25,378 nt of DNA from a virus, in IMG/VR virus record IMGVR_UViG_3300042731_001147, positions 1 through 25,378 of that record; one strand, written 5' to 3'. Under the pieces are notes generated by a model that was given only the letters and a program-made list of their open reading frames with translations, was not told the origin of the DNA and did not search any database. Both the position numbers and the translations under genes were made by a program. Below, piece by piece: positions 1 to 7,200 of this stretch; position 1 is the first letter of the stretch; each line of letters starts with the position of its first letter.

Positions 1-865
1 CAAAAGTAATACCTGTTTCGCCAAAGTTTGCCGCATCGTGTCCTGGACAACTACCAAATGTAATAACTTCAACCGCATTGTTCGCATTTACATCCGCTTT
101 TACAATACCAAATGCTGGCATAGTGCTGGCGCTATTTGCTTGTGCCTTGTTTATGGTAGGTGTGTTGCCACTGATACCTGTTATGTAAACAACTTCACCC
201 ATAAGCAAGTTTGCATCTGCTCTTGCTGTGAATATAGTTGTGGTGCTTGTTACAGCGGCTACATCTGTTAGGGCTGAACCGTCTATTGCTGGTAAAGCAC
301 CTGTTAGTGTTGTTGCGTTTAGTGTGCCATTTACGCTGTCAACTAATAGTGTTGAATCTGCCGCAACAACATCTATTGAATGAGTAGAACCATCCGGTAA
401 AGCACCTACAGCAGGTGTATTAACAAAGTTGTTATAATCTAAATAAAATGCTCCTGGCTGAGATTCTAAAAATTGTGCATCAACACTCAAAAGTTGGCTA
501 CCGTCTATTGCAGGAAGTGTTCCAGTTAATGCATCTGCAATAATATTTGAATTAGTTCCATCTACAAGTAATGTGCTATCATCACCAAATACACTACCGT
601 TTAAATCTGCATCAATACTGCTACCAGGGCCGCCGCCAAGTGCAGTTACCTGTGTTTGTAAATTAGTGATGTCTTGTGTATGACCTGATGTTGCTGTTTG
701 AAGTGCAGATACATCGTTGTTAATTGTAACAATGCTGCCGTTTATACTTGTTATACTTGTATAGTTTTCTGTAAAATTATCTTCAATTTTAGAAAAAGCT
801 GAACGCAGACTTTCACCGTCACCTGCATAATCTGCTGAACCTATATTGATATTCTTTTGCGCCAT
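1..865 (-). CDS. Fibre-like virion structural protein, C-terminus cut by window edge
   Basis: The frame is open from an ATG at 865 to the left edge, so the C-terminus is missing and at least 288 residues are present. The N-terminus carries a short motif (GDGESLRSAFSKIEDNF) that also begins the protein at 22603-23301. Two copies of a repeat of the form D-D-S-T-L-L-V-D followed about 15 residues later by LTGxLPAIDGS lie near 505-615 and 270-370. The same repeat occurs in the gene at 23313-25181. A good ribosome site (AAGGAATGG) precedes the start, which follows the upstream stop codon closely. Composition is rich in Ser, Thr, Gly, Asp and Asn with no membrane segment, as expected for a tail-fibre or baseplate-decorating protein of a T4-like phage. 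The family assignment is from repeat architecture only; the exact virion location is unknown. Confidence 0.75.
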   Translation of the reverse strand, partial: MAQKNINIGSADYAGDGESLRSAFSKIEDNFTENYTSITSINGSIVTINNDVSALQTATSGHTQDITNLQTQVTALGGGPGSSIDADLNGSVFGDDSTLLVDGTNSNIIADALTGTLPAIDGSQLLSVDAQFLESQPGAFYLDYNNFVNTPAVGALPDGSTHSIDVVAADSTLLVDSVNGTLNATTLTGALPAIDGSALTDVAAVTSTTTIFTARADANLLMGEVVYITGISGNTPTINKAQANSASTMPAFGIVKADVNANNAVEVITFGSCPGHDAANFGETGITF

Positions 866-875
866 GTTCCATTCC

Positions 876-1295
876 TTAGTGATTAAGCATAATTTTGTTT
901 ATTGATCCGCTAGTCCAGTTTGAAACGTAGGCTCTTACCCAAACATAATTTCCCGTAAAATTGTAGTTGTTGTTTGCAGTTGAATCATCAAATGATAGAC
1001 TTGATACTATTACTGTTGACCCTGAACTTACTGCTCCTGTCGTATCTACAGTCCCTGCTACAGTTGTATTAGTAGCAAGTTCTACATTAAACCAATCATC
1101 ATCTGTGGGAGAAACAGCAAGGGTTCCTTGTATTTCAATTTGACCAGTAAATCCTGTTAAATTTACTTGTATGGTATGGAGACCATCGCTACGTCCATAG
1201 TAGCCGTCGCCTTTGAATTTATCGCCAGTGACAGTTGTAATTGTACTGTCGTCTGGGTGTGTATTTATTGGTAATATCGTTTCGCTCTGTGCCAT
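876..1295 (-). CDS. Conserved beta-rich hypothetical, probable virion protein
   Basis: This 139-residue protein is read from the ATG at 1295. A longer frame could begin with TTG at 1310, but neither start has a clear Shine-Dalgarno and ATG is preferred. The protein is rich in Thr, Ser, Val, Gly and Asn with alternating hydrophobic residues (for example IQVNLTGFTGQIEIQGTL and YVWVRAYVSNW), which suggests a single beta-sandwich domain. There is no signal peptide, membrane segment or Cys pair. It sits directly before a fibre-like gene and shares its transcription direction, so a virion or fibre-accessory role is likely. I do not recognise a named family. Confidence 0.6.
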   Translation of the reverse strand: MAQSETILPINTHPDDSTITTVTGDKFKGDGYYGRSDGLHTIQVNLTGFTGQIEIQGTLAVSPTDDDWFNVELATNTTVAGTVDTTGAVSSGSTVIVSSLSFDDSTANNNYNFTGNYVWVRAYVSNWTSGSINKIMLNH

Positions 1296-1299
1296 ATAA

Positions 1300-1986
1300 C
1301 TATTTATCAATAGTTGACTTGACTACCAGTTTGTCTATTCTTCGAACGTTATCAGTTAAAAGTGCAATTAATTGCAATGTTTTTTCGTCTCTTGCATAGA
1401 AGTACATGTTATTAACGTATCCGTTTCCTTCCATTTCTTCTAAGCATCTGTAACCTACCTTGACTAGCTTTTTATTTTTTCTAGCCCATGCCGCAAATGA
1501 TGAGTCTGTATTTTTATTTCCAAGAGTAACTCTAAATTGATACCCGTTATCCTTGTCAACAATGATAGTATTTGCATCTAACAATTTTATATCTTTAATA
1601 TTTGGTTTATATAATGACCTCACACTTTCTTTGTCAAGTAAACTAGCAACATACATTAGCCAGCTTAAATCATTACAATAAATGTTTAGATAATTGCGTT
1701 CAACTCTTAACTTATATTCATTATAATTCGAAAATGCGTTGTACAACTTTTTGGCATCAATAAAATCCTGTATACGTATAGGACTTAGTCTTCTACCCCA
1801 CGTTACTGTGAGTTCTGAATTGATGTCGTGTTGGGCTTGTAAATTATCTAAACTTTCCCTAGCTACATTTAATCTTTTCTCTCTAAATACTGTAGAAAGT
1901 TGATTGTATATTTCTAGTCTATAAAGATAGATGTTATAGTATAGTTTGTTAGACTCACACTGCTTCAATCTCACTCTCCACTTCAC
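1300..1986 (-). CDS. Conserved hypothetical protein downstream of ClpA
   Basis: This 228-residue protein is read from a GTG at 1986, 32 bases inside the 3' end of the ClpA-like gene. There is no in-frame ATG until around residue 111, so a GTG start and translational coupling to clpA are likely. It is basic, Tyr/Leu/Asn-rich and mixed alpha/beta, with CESNKLYYNIYLYRLEIYNQ near the N-terminus and no recognisable catalytic motif, membrane helix or signal peptide. I do not recognise a family. The tight overlap with the ClpA-like gene suggests co-expression and possibly a functional link such as a substrate adaptor, but that is only inference from position. Confidence 0.6.
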   Translation of the reverse strand: MKWRVRLKQCESNKLYYNIYLYRLEIYNQLSTVFREKRLNVARESLDNLQAQHDINSELTVTWGRRLSPIRIQDFIDAKKLYNAFSNYNEYKLRVERNYLNIYCNDLSWLMYVASLLDKESVRSLYKPNIKDIKLLDANTIIVDKDNGYQFRVTLGNKNTDSSFAAWARKNKKLVKVGYRCLEEMEGNGYVNNMYFYARDEKTLQLIALLTDNVRRIDKLVVKSTIDK

Positions 1987-4192
1987 AGTCTAGGAAGAAT
2001 GAATCGTTTCTAAAATCTATAGTTACACTTCCGCCATTTTTAAGTTTACCAAACAATAGTTCTCTTGATAGTTGTCGTTTTATTTCTTTGTCAATAACAC
2101 GTTGTAATGGCCTTGCACCATTCTTAGGATCAAACCCCTTGTCCACTAATGCATCTAAAGCATCATCAGTAACACTAATTGCAACATCTTTGTTCTTAAC
2201 TTGATTTTTTAGTTCTAGTAAAAACTTGCCTACAATTTTCATCATTACTTCTTTGCTTAATTTTGCAAATGTTATTGTTCCATCTAGTCTATTTCTAAAC
2301 TCTGGAGAGAAGAAACGTTTTAATTCAGTATCATCATAACTGTTTTCGAATTCATCACCAAAGCCGATTGTATTTTTCTCTGCTTGTTTTGCACCAAGAT
2401 TTGTTGTAAGAATTAGTATACAGTTTCGTAAGTCAGCTTCTTTACCATTAGACCCAGTTACTTTACCATTATCCATTATTTGTAATAATATTGTGCTTAC
2501 GTCTGGATGAGCCTTTTCAATCTCGTCAAGTAGTAGCACACAATTTGGATTTTCTTGTACCTTTTCAATTAGCTGACCACCTGTTTCTTCATGACCGACA
2601 TATCCTGGTGGTGAACCTATTAGTTTACTTACACTATGTTTTTCTTGATATTCACTCATATCAAACCGTACAAGATTTACTCCTAAATGATTAGCAAGTT
2701 GTTTTGCAGTTTCTGTCTTACCGGTTCCTGTTGGACCCATAAACACAAACGAGCCTACAGGTTTATCTTCAGGCTTCAAACCTGCTTGTGCAACTAGTAT
2801 TTTATCTACAATGCTTTCTAATGCTTCGTCTTGACCATAGACAACTTTTTTCAAATTATCTTCTAAATGGGCTAAGTTTTCTGACTCTGTTTCAGAAACT
2901 TGTTCAGTAGGTAAATTAATTACTTTGCTTAATTCAAATTCAATATTAGATGCATTTACAATCTTATCTGCACTTTCATTTAATTTAAATCTAGCACAAG
3001 CAATATCAATCAAATCAATTGCTTTATCAGGAAGTTTTTTATCTGACTGATATTTTACACTTAGTCTTACAGCTGCTTCAATTGCTTCCTGTGTTATTTC
3101 AGTTGCATGATAATCTTCATAATATTTTTTAATACCGTTTAAGATTTCTTTTGTAACTTCTGGTGTAGGTTCGTCAATAGTTACACGTTGGAACCTACGC
3201 ATTAAAGCTCGATCTTTTTCAAAGTATTTTCTATATTCTTCCCATGTTGTACTTGCTACAACTTTGATATTTCCTTTTGTAAGAGCAGGTTTCAACATAT
3301 TTGCAAGGTCGTTTGCATTTCCTTGGCCTCCTGCTCCTGCGCCATTCATCATGTGTGCTTCGTCAATAAACATAATAGTTTTACCCTTGCCCTTTAATCC
3401 TTTAAGAACAAGTTTAAATCTTTCTTCAAAATCGCCTCTGTATTTTGAACCTGCAAGCATCGCACCTATGTCCAACATATAGACTTCATACTCTTGTAAA
3501 AACGAAGGAACATCTTTAGAAACAATTTTATAAGCAAGACCTTCTGCAATAGCAGTTTTACCAACACCGGGATCACCTACCATAAGCACATTGTTTTTAT
3601 TTCTACGTCCTAGAGCAAGTGCAAGTTTTTCTAGTTCTTCTGCTCTGCCTATAACAGGATCAATTCTTTTGCGTTTTACTTCTTCATTAAGGTTAGTTGT
3701 GAAATGACGTAGTGCTTTTTGTGCAGCTCCGCTCATTTCTTCATCTTCGAACACTGCTTCAAACTCTGCACTTACGTATTCAGAAAATGTATCCTTTGAG
3801 AATCCTGCTTTTTCTAAATAGTAACAAGCATGAGTTTTCTTTTCATGTAGTACACTAAGCAATACATCTGCTAATTCTATTTCAGGCCGGCCTGCAAACA
3901 AAACTTGGGTAAACGCTCTGTTAAGCACTCTTTCAACAGACTGTGTCTTTTTAGGTTTATACTTGTCATTTTCTATTTTCACATCTTCTAAATTATTTTT
4001 TAGATAATGCTCTAACTGCGATTTAAGAAAATCTACATCTGCTCCATAACCTTTACATAGTTCACTAAAGTTCTCAGAACACATCATAGAAAAAACTAGA
4101 TGCTCAAGAGTTACATACTCGTGTTGTAACTTCTTTGCGTCTTTAATACTTTTATCAAAAACTAACTGTAACTCTTTACTTGGTTCAACCAT
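1955..4192 (-). CDS. clpA: ClpA-like AAA+ unfoldase (Clp protease ATP-binding subunit)
   Basis: At 745 residues this is close to full length for ClpA (about 758). The N-domain (about 1-145) has the Clp_N look, with EYVTLEHLVFSMM and the later ELADVLLSVL. The D1 ring has Walker A GDPGVGKT at 206-213 and Walker B FIDEAH. D2 has Walker A GPTGTGKT at 486-493, Walker B LLLDEIEKAH and a C-terminal small domain (GARPLQRVI). The tripeptide I609-G610-F611 falls where ClpA and ClpX carry the IGL/IGF loop that docks onto ClpP, whereas ClpB lacks it. There is no long ClpB-type coiled-coil insertion in D1. No clpP is present in the window, so the inference is that it feeds host ClpP or acts as a stand-alone unfoldase. 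The ATG at 4192 has an AAAGGAAAG ribosome site and overlaps def by 8 bases. Confidence 0.95.
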   Translation of the reverse strand: MVEPSKELQLVFDKSIKDAKKLQHEYVTLEHLVFSMMCSENFSELCKGYGADVDFLKSQLEHYLKNNLEDVKIENDKYKPKKTQSVERVLNRAFTQVLFAGRPEIELADVLLSVLHEKKTHACYYLEKAGFSKDTFSEYVSAEFEAVFEDEEMSGAAQKALRHFTTNLNEEVKRKRIDPVIGRAEELEKLALALGRRNKNNVLMVGDPGVGKTAIAEGLAYKIVSKDVPSFLQEYEVYMLDIGAMLAGSKYRGDFEERFKLVLKGLKGKGKTIMFIDEAHMMNGAGAGGQGNANDLANMLKPALTKGNIKVVASTTWEEYRKYFEKDRALMRRFQRVTIDEPTPEVTKEILNGIKKYYEDYHATEITQEAIEAAVRLSVKYQSDKKLPDKAIDLIDIACARFKLNESADKIVNASNIEFELSKVINLPTEQVSETESENLAHLEDNLKKVVYGQDEALESIVDKILVAQAGLKPEDKPVGSFVFMGPTGTGKTETAKQLANHLGVNLVRFDMSEYQEKHSVSKLIGSPPGYVGHEETGGQLIEKVQENPNCVLLLDEIEKAHPDVSTILLQIMDNGKVTGSNGKEADLRNCILILTTNLGAKQAEKNTIGFGDEFENSYDDTELKRFFSPEFRNRLDGTITFAKLSKEVMMKIVGKFLLELKNQVKNKDVAISVTDDALDALVDKGFDPKNGARPLQRVIDKEIKRQLSRELLFGKLKNGGSVTIDFRNDSFFLDCEVESEIEAV

Positions 4193-4691
4193 GCGTTGCT
4201 TTCCTTTTTTTATCTCTTTTCTTTTTTGCTCTATCGACTTTTAGCTTACTGACACGGTCAGTAAATTCAATGCCTTGTAAATGATCATATTCGTGTAAAA
4301 AACATCTTGCGTCAATGTCTATAAGTTCTATTATACACTCTGTAGCTGTAATGTCAAGATATTTTGCCCATATATGTTTTGCTCTATTTACTTGTAAAAA
4401 TAAGTCCGGATGACTTAAACAGCCTTCTGGCATTAATTCTGTTTCTTCACTAACTTTAATTATTTCAGGATTGATTATAGTTAAGTATCCATTTTTCTCA
4501 AGTAAATGAGTTTTCATAACAAAAATTTGTGCGTCCAATGCAACTTGATTGGCACTTAATCCAATGCCGCCTTCTTTTTCCATTACGTCAATCATTTGCT
4601 TAGACACTTCTTCAGCATTAAGAAAGTTAAAGCTGAATGGTTCAACTTTCTTTTCTAACCAAGGGTCAGGTGATTTAACGAGTTTTAGCAT
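4185..4691 (-). CDS. def: Peptide deformylase
   Basis: This 168-residue protein is a typical length for the family. It removes the N-formyl group from nascent proteins using a metal ion. All three family motifs are intact: motif I GIGLSANQ at 42-49, motif II EGCLS at 89-93 with metal ligand Cys91, and motif III HEYDH at 133-137 with the two His ligands and the catalytic Glu. A lysine/arginine-rich tail (about 151-166) extends past the catalytic core. The start ATG has an AGAGGT ribosome site. The gene overlaps the 3' end of the DnaJ-like gene by 17 bases and the clpA start by 8, so the three are very likely translated from one mRNA. Deformylases are known in marine T4-like phages; this copy sits with chaperone genes rather than photosystem genes. 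Confidence 0.95.
   Translation of the reverse strand: MLKLVKSPDPWLEKKVEPFSFNFLNAEEVSKQMIDVMEKEGGIGLSANQVALDAQIFVMKTHLLEKNGYLTIINPEIIKVSEETELMPEGCLSHPDLFLQVNRAKHIWAKYLDITATECIIELIDIDARCFLHEYDHLQGIEFTDRVSKLKVDRAKKKRDKKRKATHG
4330..4357 (-). promoter_or_regulatory. Possible internal sigma-70 promoter inside def
   Basis: On the minus strand TTGACA (4357-4352) is followed after 16 bases by TATAAT (4335-4330). Both hexamers match the sigma-70 consensus exactly. The site is inside the def coding sequence and would start a transcript near 4322, about 130 bases before the clpA start. The AT-rich composition raises the chance of a false match, and a 16-base spacer is slightly short. Confidence 0.35.
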
Positions 4692-5514
4692 CTATTACCT
4701 CTCTTATTTTACGTAGTGAATCATTATCTAAGTTTGTTGGAATAATAGCCTGAATAGTTACATATAAATTTCCAGGCTGATGATTGTGAACATTAGGAAC
4801 ACCATAACCTCTAAGACTTAATGTAGTATTATTTTTCGTTCCTTGTTTAATATTTAATTCTATTGATCTACCATCAGGTGTTTGAAAATTATGCTTAGTT
4901 CCTACAATCATGTCTAAACAATCTATGTTCAAAAATCCATGTACATTATCCCCTTCACGTCTCCATTGCGTACTATTATCTACTTTAATTATTACAAACA
5001 AATCTCCAGGTCGCATATTTGGAATACTGTTATCACCTAGACCTTGGAATCTTATTGTATCTCCATCTCTAACACCTATAGGAATATCTAGATCAACACT
5101 TTTTTCCTGTCCATTACGTAATCTATACGTAGCAATTACTTTTTTGCCCCTCCATAATTCAACAAAGTCTATATGTACTTTTAATCTTACATCAGCATTT
5201 GCTCTAGAGTGTTGATGCGGCTTATTTTGGAATCCTCCTCCAAACATACTATTAAAAACATCAGCAAAATTATTACCAAATGCATCATTAAAACTTCCGT
5301 TAAAATTTTGAGAGTTCATTCTAACCTGGGGGTTATCATACTCTGCTCTTTTTTGTGGATCTTTTAATGTGCTATATGCTTCATTTATTTTTTTAAATTC
5401 TTCTTCGTTGCCGCCGCGGTCAGGATGGTGTTGCATACTTTTTTGTTTGTATGCTTTTTTAAGATCTTTATCGGAAACATTCCTCGGCACTCCAAGAATA
5501 GAATAATAGTCCAT
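4675..5514 (-). CDS. cbpA: DnaJ/CbpA-type J-domain co-chaperone
   Basis: This 279-residue protein has an N-terminal J domain (about 1-65) with the invariant HPD at 30-32 (QHHPDRGG). A Gly/Phe/Asn-rich linker follows (about 68-105: NFNGSFNDAFGNNF, MFGGGF), then the two beta-rich C-terminal substrate-binding domains (about 110-270). The Cys-rich zinc finger of DnaJ is absent, which places it in the CbpA class (type II Hsp40). The HPD motif implies that it stimulates a DnaK ATPase. No dnaK is in the window, so the host DnaK is the likely partner. The ATG at 5514 has only a weak ribosome site. It is the first gene of the DnaJ-def-clpA run, and its last 17 bases overlap def. Confidence 0.93.
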   Translation of the reverse strand: MDYYSILGVPRNVSDKDLKKAYKQKSMQHHPDRGGNEEEFKKINEAYSTLKDPQKRAEYDNPQVRMNSQNFNGSFNDAFGNNFADVFNSMFGGGFQNKPHQHSRANADVRLKVHIDFVELWRGKKVIATYRLRNGQEKSVDLDIPIGVRDGDTIRFQGLGDNSIPNMRPGDLFVIIKVDNSTQWRREGDNVHGFLNIDCLDMIVGTKHNFQTPDGRSIELNIKQGTKNNTTLSLRGYGVPNVHNHQPGNLYVTIQAIIPTNLDNDSLRKIREVIDAKTR

Positions 5515-5557
5515 ACAATTACTTATCGTACGGACTATTGCTAAAACTTAGTAGTGA

Positions 5558-5995
5558 TTACTTAGACTTTCCTTTGTAAGCCTGAGCACCAAAGAATGCC
5601 ATTACGATAGCTGCAACAGACACAAAGTATGTCGCCGCCATAGATCCTAGTACAGTTGCCGCTTGCTCTAAACTTAAGAGCGTTGCGCCTACTACTGCAA
5701 AAGGATATAGTAACATTCCAAATAATGCAAACCATGCCATGTTACGTTGAGCATCACGCATTGCATCTTGGTCTTCTAGTTCCTTACGTTTAAATTCTAA
5801 GTGCATCTCCATTTCTTGTTTTGAAATATGACCGTCACCATTTAAATCTGCGCCTGGTACTGCTCCTGCATCAATAGACATTGATCTATCATATGTTATT
5901 TCAGGTGCAACCGGTGCCGGTGCTGGTGCTGGAGTTGCTTCTGGTGCTGGTGCAGCTGGTGCACTTTTTAGTTCTTCAGGTTTTTTTCTTGGCAT
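5558..5995 (-). CDS. Small membrane protein with a canonical EF-hand
   Basis: This 145-residue protein starts at an ATG with an excellent ribosome site (GGAGG at about 10 bases). Residues 12-32 are an Ala/Pro linker. Residues 50-61 (DLNGDGHISKQE) are a textbook EF-hand loop with Asp50, Asn52, Asp54, Ser58 and Glu61 at the calcium-ligand positions. A charged helix follows (about 62-84), then two hydrophobic segments (about 86-108 and 112-137) and a short KGKSK tail. The simplest reading is an inner-membrane protein with a helical hairpin and a soluble calcium-binding N-terminus. It closes a run of three membrane proteins behind the endolysin and spanins, so a holin or lysis-regulator role is possible but unproven. 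Confidence 0.8.
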   Translation of the reverse strand: MPRKKPEELKSAPAAPAPEATPAPAPAPVAPEITYDRSMSIDAGAVPGADLNGDGHISKQEMEMHLEFKRKELEDQDAMRDAQRNMAWFALFGMLLYPFAVVGATLLSLEQAATVLGSMAATYFVSVAAIVMAFFGAQAYKGKSK

Positions 5996-6397
5996 TTATT
6001 TTCCCTCCTTTATAAGTGTGTCAATCTTATGCCCGTTCTGATTAATTTTTTGTTCATTTATATCTGGCTTGGCGTCAAAGATTACCTTCTCAAGTTTTAG
6101 AGTAGGTATTCTTTCATTTGGAACATAACGCCATATATAGTCTCCATCAAACTCTCCCCCTTGTTTATGGATACCAAAAACTGTTTCTGTATTACCAATC
6201 TTTACAATTAATGCTCTTTCACCGTCGAGTATAACTTTATCTCCTTCATGAAATGCTGGATTCATTTTGAAAGCCATACCTTTAGCAATTTTTGTTGCAT
6301 AATCTTTAAACATTAATGTAATAACAAGTACTAGTAATGCTCCCACAAAAGGCATAGCCCATTGTGTTATTTGTGAGCCTACTTGTGTTGCATTCAT
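5996..6397 (-). CDS. Minimal MscS-like membrane protein
   Basis: I chose the ATG at 6397 (133 residues); a GTG at 6412 would add five. The ATG lies five bases beyond the upstream TGA and has GGAAA upstream. A single membrane helix (about 13-30, MPFVGALLVLVITLMF) leads into KDYATKIAKGMAFKMNP. A beta-type domain follows with the spacing seen in MscS channels: AFHEGDKVILDGERALIVKIG, then TETVFGI and YVPNERI (compare F-x-x-G-x-x-V, the strand to I-x-x-x-T-T, and V-P-N-x-x-I in MscS). The TM1-TM2 and C-terminal cage regions of MscS are absent. The similarity is by eye and moderate. Its position in the lysis cassette makes a pore, holin or membrane-tension role worth testing. Confidence 0.65.
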   Translation of the reverse strand: MNATQVGSQITQWAMPFVGALLVLVITLMFKDYATKIAKGMAFKMNPAFHEGDKVILDGERALIVKIGNTETVFGIHKQGGEFDGDYIWRYVPNERIPTLKLEKVIFDAKPDINEQKINQNGHKIDTLIKEGK

Positions 6398-6401
6398 TAT
6401 T

Positions 6402-6689
6402 TCACTTTCCACTTGTCTTCTCCAATTGAGCTATACGATTTTCTAGCTCATCAATTTTAGAAGTTATTTTGGGATATTTTACACGCCATGCATTTGGATC
6501 GTTTTGTAACCAAGTCCAACCCCAACGTATTGCCAGGTATTCTAAAAAAGAATCAAATTTAGTTACACCCCATGTTGCCATTCTTGTATCTTTAAACCAG
6601 AATAAGAATGCTGCACCTAGTATTGAACCAGCAATACTAGTATAGATCCATAGACGATCTCCTGCCATTTGTTGTATCATTTCCCACAT
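6402..6689 (-). CDS. Small single-pass membrane protein in lysis cassette
   Basis: This 95-residue protein starts at an ATG with a GAGAGG ribosome site. One hydrophobic segment spans about 14-32 (WIYTSIAGSILGAAFLFWF). A Trp-rich amphipathic middle follows (LAIRWGWTWLQNDPNAWRV), then a short C-terminal coiled coil (about 74-92, SKIDELENRIAQLEK). It is preceded by a late-type promoter element and lies just after the outer-membrane spanin, so it is a candidate holin or holin partner. I do not recognise a named family. Confidence 0.75.
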   Translation of the reverse strand: MWEMIQQMAGDRLWIYTSIAGSILGAAFLFWFKDTRMATWGVTKFDSFLEYLAIRWGWTWLQNDPNAWRVKYPKITSKIDELENRIAQLEKTSGK

Positions 6690-6714
6690 AGTAACCCTCT
6701 CTGTATACTATGTG

Positions 6715-6723
6715 TATTTATTA
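6715..6723 (-). promoter_or_regulatory. T4-type late promoter element (TAATAAATA)
   Basis: TAATAAATA on the minus strand lies 26 bases before the ATG at 6689. It keeps the TAAATA core of the T4 late consensus TATAAATA and overlaps the stop codon of the spanin gene. It is weaker than the CGATAAATA copies elsewhere in the window. Confidence 0.45.
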
Positions 6724-7200
6724 ATCAAATGGGTTAAGTTTGTCTAGTATACTATCTTTAGGGATATTCTGTTGATTTTTTACATCTTCTGATGTGCGTT
6801 CTATAGACTCATTTGCTTCGTCTAACGCTTTATTACTAGCTTCGTAATAGTTTTTATAAGCAAGTATTATAGCCTGTTGTTGCTGTACCAATGCTCTTAT
6901 ATCAGAAAAATTCAAACCTAAGTTTTCATATCCTTGATCTGTAAGTGCAAAAAATACAACCGGTCTTCCAGAAGTTTTAAATTTATCTACTTCTTCTTGG
7001 AAATTATCAGGCGTGAGTAACACCCACTCTATTTTACGCATATTAACAGCATCTGCTTTAGGCAGTACTAACTGCGGTTTTTCTATAGGTTTTGCTGATA
7101 TTTCAATCCGTTGGGGCGTCGAGCTGCATCCTGCCATTAACAACAAGATCGTCATAAAGCCAAGGACATTCACTATTGAACGCTTTGCCAGTTTCTGCAT
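6721..7200 (-). CDS. Outer-membrane lipoprotein spanin (Rz1-like)
   Basis: This 159-residue protein has a basic N-terminus, a hydrophobic stretch and a lipobox ending at Cys25 (LLLMAGC), followed by SSTPQ. This is a type II lipoprotein signal. The mature part has a Pro-rich start (KPQLVLPKADAV), a small conserved domain (WVLLTPDNF, VFFALTDQGYENLGLN) and a helical end (ALVQQQQAIILAYKNYY). The first 98 bases overlap the 3' end of the inner-membrane spanin gene in another frame, the Rz/Rz1 arrangement. It would span from the outer membrane to the inner spanin and fuse the membranes at the last step of lysis. It is longer than classical Rz1 (about 60 residues) and carries an extra globular part. 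Confidence 0.82.
   Translation of the reverse strand: MQKLAKRSIVNVLGFMTILLLMAGCSSTPQRIEISAKPIEKPQLVLPKADAVNMRKIEWVLLTPDNFQEEVDKFKTSGRPVVFFALTDQGYENLGLNFSDIRALVQQQQAIILAYKNYYEASNKALDEANESIERTSEDVKNQQNIPKDSILDKLNPFD

Noticed and set aside
38-271. 77-codon plus-strand Cys-rich ORF
   Set aside because: It is the reverse of the fibre repeat frame, and the cysteines come from the antisense reading of Thr/Ala/Ser codons.
1301-1309. TGATAAATA late-promoter-like site
   Set aside because: Only six bases before the ATG at 1295, so initiation would fall inside the gene; it encodes the end of the upstream protein.
1609-1637. TTGACA with 17-base spacer inside the 228-residue gene
   Set aside because: The -10 (TTATAT) matches only half of TATAAT, and no gene starts nearby.
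5520-5528. CGATAAGTA late-promoter-like site upstream of the DnaJ-like gene
   Set aside because: Only six bases before ATG 5514, too close unless the true start is further inside; one base from the element.
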